Part shown: positions 40,624 through 41,935 of the stretch, piece after piece
Layout of the letters: each line of letters begins with the position of its first letter
Position numbering within the stretch: position 1 is the first letter of the stretch
NCBI GenBank assembly: GCA_021155205.1
Contig: JAJNPS010000019.1
Location: 1 to 41,935, forward strand
Reading direction: 5' to 3'
DNA: 41,935 bases
Source of the DNA: Rhodobacterales bacterium
Lineage (GTDB): Bacteria; Pseudomonadota; Alphaproteobacteria; Rhodobacterales; Rhodobacteraceae
Notes under the pieces: model-generated
What the model was told of the DNA's origin: nothing
The model's input: only the letters and a program-made list of their open reading frames with translations
The model's database searches: none
Program-made: the position numbers and the translations under genes

Positions 40624-41691
40624 ATGACGTCCAAGAGCAGAGAGGATTCTGTTGCTGCCAGTGTTATCGGGATCGACATCGGCAAGGAGGTTTTCCACCT
40701 CGTCGGTTTCAGCGCCGATGGCCGACTGGTTCTGCGACAGAAGATCAAGCGCCTTGCCCTTGAGGCGACGTTCAAGAAGCTCCCACCCTGCATCATCGGG
40801 ATGGAAGCTTGTCTCAGCGCGCATTTTGTCAGCCGAACCCTGCGGGGCATGGGCTTCGAGCCGCGGATCATTCCGGCTATCTACGTGAAGCCTTTCAACA
40901 AGGGCCAGAAGAACGATTACAACGACGCAGAGGCGATCGCAGAAGCAGCGTTGCGTCCGAACCTGCACACCGTCTCGGAGAAGAGCCAAGACCAGCTCGA
41001 CCTGCAGGCGTTGCACCGCGTCCGGTCGCGGCTGGTGTCTCGCCGCACGGCAACCATCAATCAGATCCGAGCCTTTCTGATCGAACAAGGCATCACGATC
41101 CGGAAGGGTCTGCGCGCCGTTCAGAACTCGCTTCTGGCTCTTCTGGACGAACGCCGGGACGAGATCTCACCGAGGATGAGAGACATCATCCTTGATCTGC
41201 ATGACGACTGGATGCGCCTCGATACCCGGATCGAAGCGATCTCCCAGGAAATCGCAGAGATCGGGCAAGGCGAGGCCCACTGCCGGGCGTTGAGGACCAT
41301 TCCCGGCGTGGGTCCGGTGATCTCCACAGCCCTTGTCGCCGCAGTCGGACAGGGAGAGGCCTTTGATCACGGTCGGGATATGGCGGCCTGGGTCAGGTTG
41401 GTGCCCCGACAATACAGCACAGGAGGGCGCACGACGCTTGGGCGGATCTCGAAACGGGGAAGCCGATATCTGCGAACACTCCTCATCCAGGCTGCCAAGA
41501 TCATCCTGATGCGTCCGAAGAGATGGCCAGAATTGAGCTTTGGGGCGTGGCTGGCCGAAGCCGACCAGCGCATGCATAGGAACAAGTTGGCTGTGGCTCT
41601 GGCCAACAAACTGGTCCGCATCGCCTGGGCGGTCCTACGCTATGGACGGGGCTTCGATGCCCCAAGAGATACGGTTGCCGAAGCGATCTGA
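40624..41691 (+). CDS. IS110-family (IS1111-type) transposase
   Basis: The 355-residue protein has the RuvC-like DEDD domain of IS110-family recombinases: Asp18 in GIDIGKEVFH, Glu61 in IGMEACLSAHF, Asp98 and Asp101 in NDYNDAEAIAEA. The C-terminal transposase domain has TIPGVGPVISTALVAAVG, VRLVPRQYSTGGRTTLG with the presumed catalytic Ser, and ISKRGSRYLRTLLIQAAK. The KPFNKGQKNDYNDAEA segment and ISKRG ending are typical of the IS1111 group. I chose ATG 40624, after AAGGAGAAG; the frame is open 21 codons upstream. The gene appears intact. Confidence 0.93.
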   Translation: MTSKSREDSVAASVIGIDIGKEVFHLVGFSADGRLVLRQKIKRLALEATFKKLPPCIIGMEACLSAHFVSRTLRGMGFEPRIIPAIYVKPFNKGQKNDYNDAEAIAEAALRPNLHTVSEKSQDQLDLQALHRVRSRLVSRRTATINQIRAFLIEQGITIRKGLRAVQNSLLALLDERRDEISPRMRDIILDLHDDWMRLDTRIEAISQEIAEIGQGEAHCRALRTIPGVGPVISTALVAAVGQGEAFDHGRDMAAWVRLVPRQYSTGGRTTLGRISKRGSRYLRTLLIQAAKIILMRPKRWPELSFGAWLAEADQRMHRNKLAVALANKLVRIAWAVLRYGRGFDAPRDTVAEAI

Positions 41692-41789
41692 CGCCAGGCA
41701 ATCGCACAGAGGTTCGCGAGGGAGCAAAGCATGGGACGGATGAATTACGCACCGGGAATCTGAGGGCGGAAATGGCTCATCGTCAGCCT
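41692..41789 (+). ncRNA. Possible seekRNA/bridge RNA region of the IS1111-type element
   Basis: This non-coding stretch between the transposase stop and the inferred right end is where IS1111-group elements encode their guide RNA. The length is sufficient for the compact RNAs described in that group. I could not derive a secure fold or guide loops by eye, so the call rests only on position and family. Confidence 0.3.
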
Positions 41790-41794
41790 GTCCG

Positions 41795-41935
41795 CTAGGT
41801 GTTCAGTCCCGGCATTTGGTGGATCGGATTGAGGATGAATCGATCCGGCTCTGATGTCCAGATTTTGCAGATGTATTCGTAGGGCGTGAGGCCGCTCAGC
41901 GTCTTGAGCCTTCGGGCGAAGTTGTAGGCTGCCAA
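41795..41935 (-). CDS. IS481-type transposase, C-terminal part (runs off window)
   Basis: Read on the minus strand, the last 141 bases encode 46 residues and a TAG stop at 41795-41797: LAAYNFARRLKTLSGLTPYE, then a tail containing ICKIWTSEPDRF and ending MPGLNT. The AYNFARRLKTL.GLTPYE run is the classic end of IS481-family DDE integrase-type transposases, just after the catalytic core. The start lies beyond the window. The gene ends at the edge of the IS1111-type element, with the stop codon inside the 8-bp repeat GTCCGCTA, so the two elements touch and one may have inserted at the end of the other. Confidence 0.85.
   Translation of the reverse strand: MAAYNFARRLKTLSGLTPYEYICKIWTSEPDRFILNPIHQMPGLNT

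Larger units (their letters stand above)
40546..41797 (+). mobile_element. IS110-family (IS1111-type) insertion sequence
   Basis: The element is defined by its complete transposase gene and by an 8-bp direct repeat GTCCGCTA at 40546-40553 and 41790-41797 that brackets it, giving about 1.24 kb, a normal size for the family. I found no clear subterminal inverted repeats by eye, so the ends are provisional. IS110-family elements insert without conventional terminal repeats, guided by a bridge/seekRNA. In the IS1111 branch that RNA lies downstream of the transposase, here the 98 bases from 41692 to 41789. The right end abuts the tail of an IS481-type transposase gene. Confidence 0.6.

Noticed and set aside
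1..41935. CRISPR arrays, tRNA or rRNA genes, prophage modules
   Set aside because: No regularly spaced repeats, no cloverleaf-like or rRNA-like stretches and no phage structural genes were seen. Known mobile genes are limited to the two insertion sequences at the right edge.

Overview
The window is high-GC DNA packed with short-gap, often ATGA-overlapping operons. Codon use, gene styles (Tat-exported binding protein, spermidine/putrescine-type ABC transporter, FCD-GntR and LysR regulators) and insertion-sequence types suggest an alphaproteobacterium, most likely a Rhodobacteraceae/Paracoccaceae member. That placement is an inference from gene style, not from a marker gene. No rRNA, tRNA, CRISPR array or replication origin was seen.

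Layout. (1) 343-3596: acyl-CoA dehydrogenase, class III CoA-transferase and a D-carbamoylase with the full Glu47/Lys127/Cys172 triad. (2) 3852-10685: hydantoinase/oxoprolinase pair 1 (hyuA-hyuB), a LysR regulator, an old-yellow-enzyme flavoprotein and a MaoC-like acyl-CoA hydratase. (3) 10682-11641, minus: an AraC regulator, divergent from (4) 11942-19995: hyuB-hyuA pair 2, pxpA, a stand-alone biotin carrier, biotin carboxylase, pxpB and pxpC. (5) 20062-22274: a binding-protein paralogue without a signal peptide and a GntR regulator with two winged-helix segments. (6) 22536-33311: ABC transporter (ATPase, two permeases), two SDR dehydrogenases, a Tat-exported binding protein, a second ATPase, an amidase, a NodB-fold deacetylase, a small N-terminal CxxC protein, a CobW GTPase and a GNAT. 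(7) 33308-34535, minus: cupin-SnoaL protein and a GNAT. (8) 34667-39350, minus: N-carbamoylsarcosine amidohydrolase with hyuA-hyuB pair 3, divergent from a LysR gene at 39545. (9) 40546-41935: an IS110-family (IS1111-type) element and the C-terminus of an IS481-type transposase running off the window.

How it fits together. The unifying theme is uptake and opening of small cyclic amides, ureides or imides. Three ATP-dependent HyuAB ring-opening enzymes, two different N-carbamoyl amidohydrolases (D-amino acid type and sarcosine type), an amidase, a NodB-fold hydrolase and a PxpABC-type oxoprolinase with its own biotin carboxylase and biotin carrier lie in one locus with a dedicated importer and at least four regulators. 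Pair 3 plus the carbamoylsarcosine amidase reads as N-methylhydantoin to N-carbamoylsarcosine to sarcosine. The pair 2/Pxp/biotin block looks like a split urea-carboxylase-like machine joined to a lactamase and is the best candidate for an undescribed system. Substrates cannot be assigned from sequence alone.
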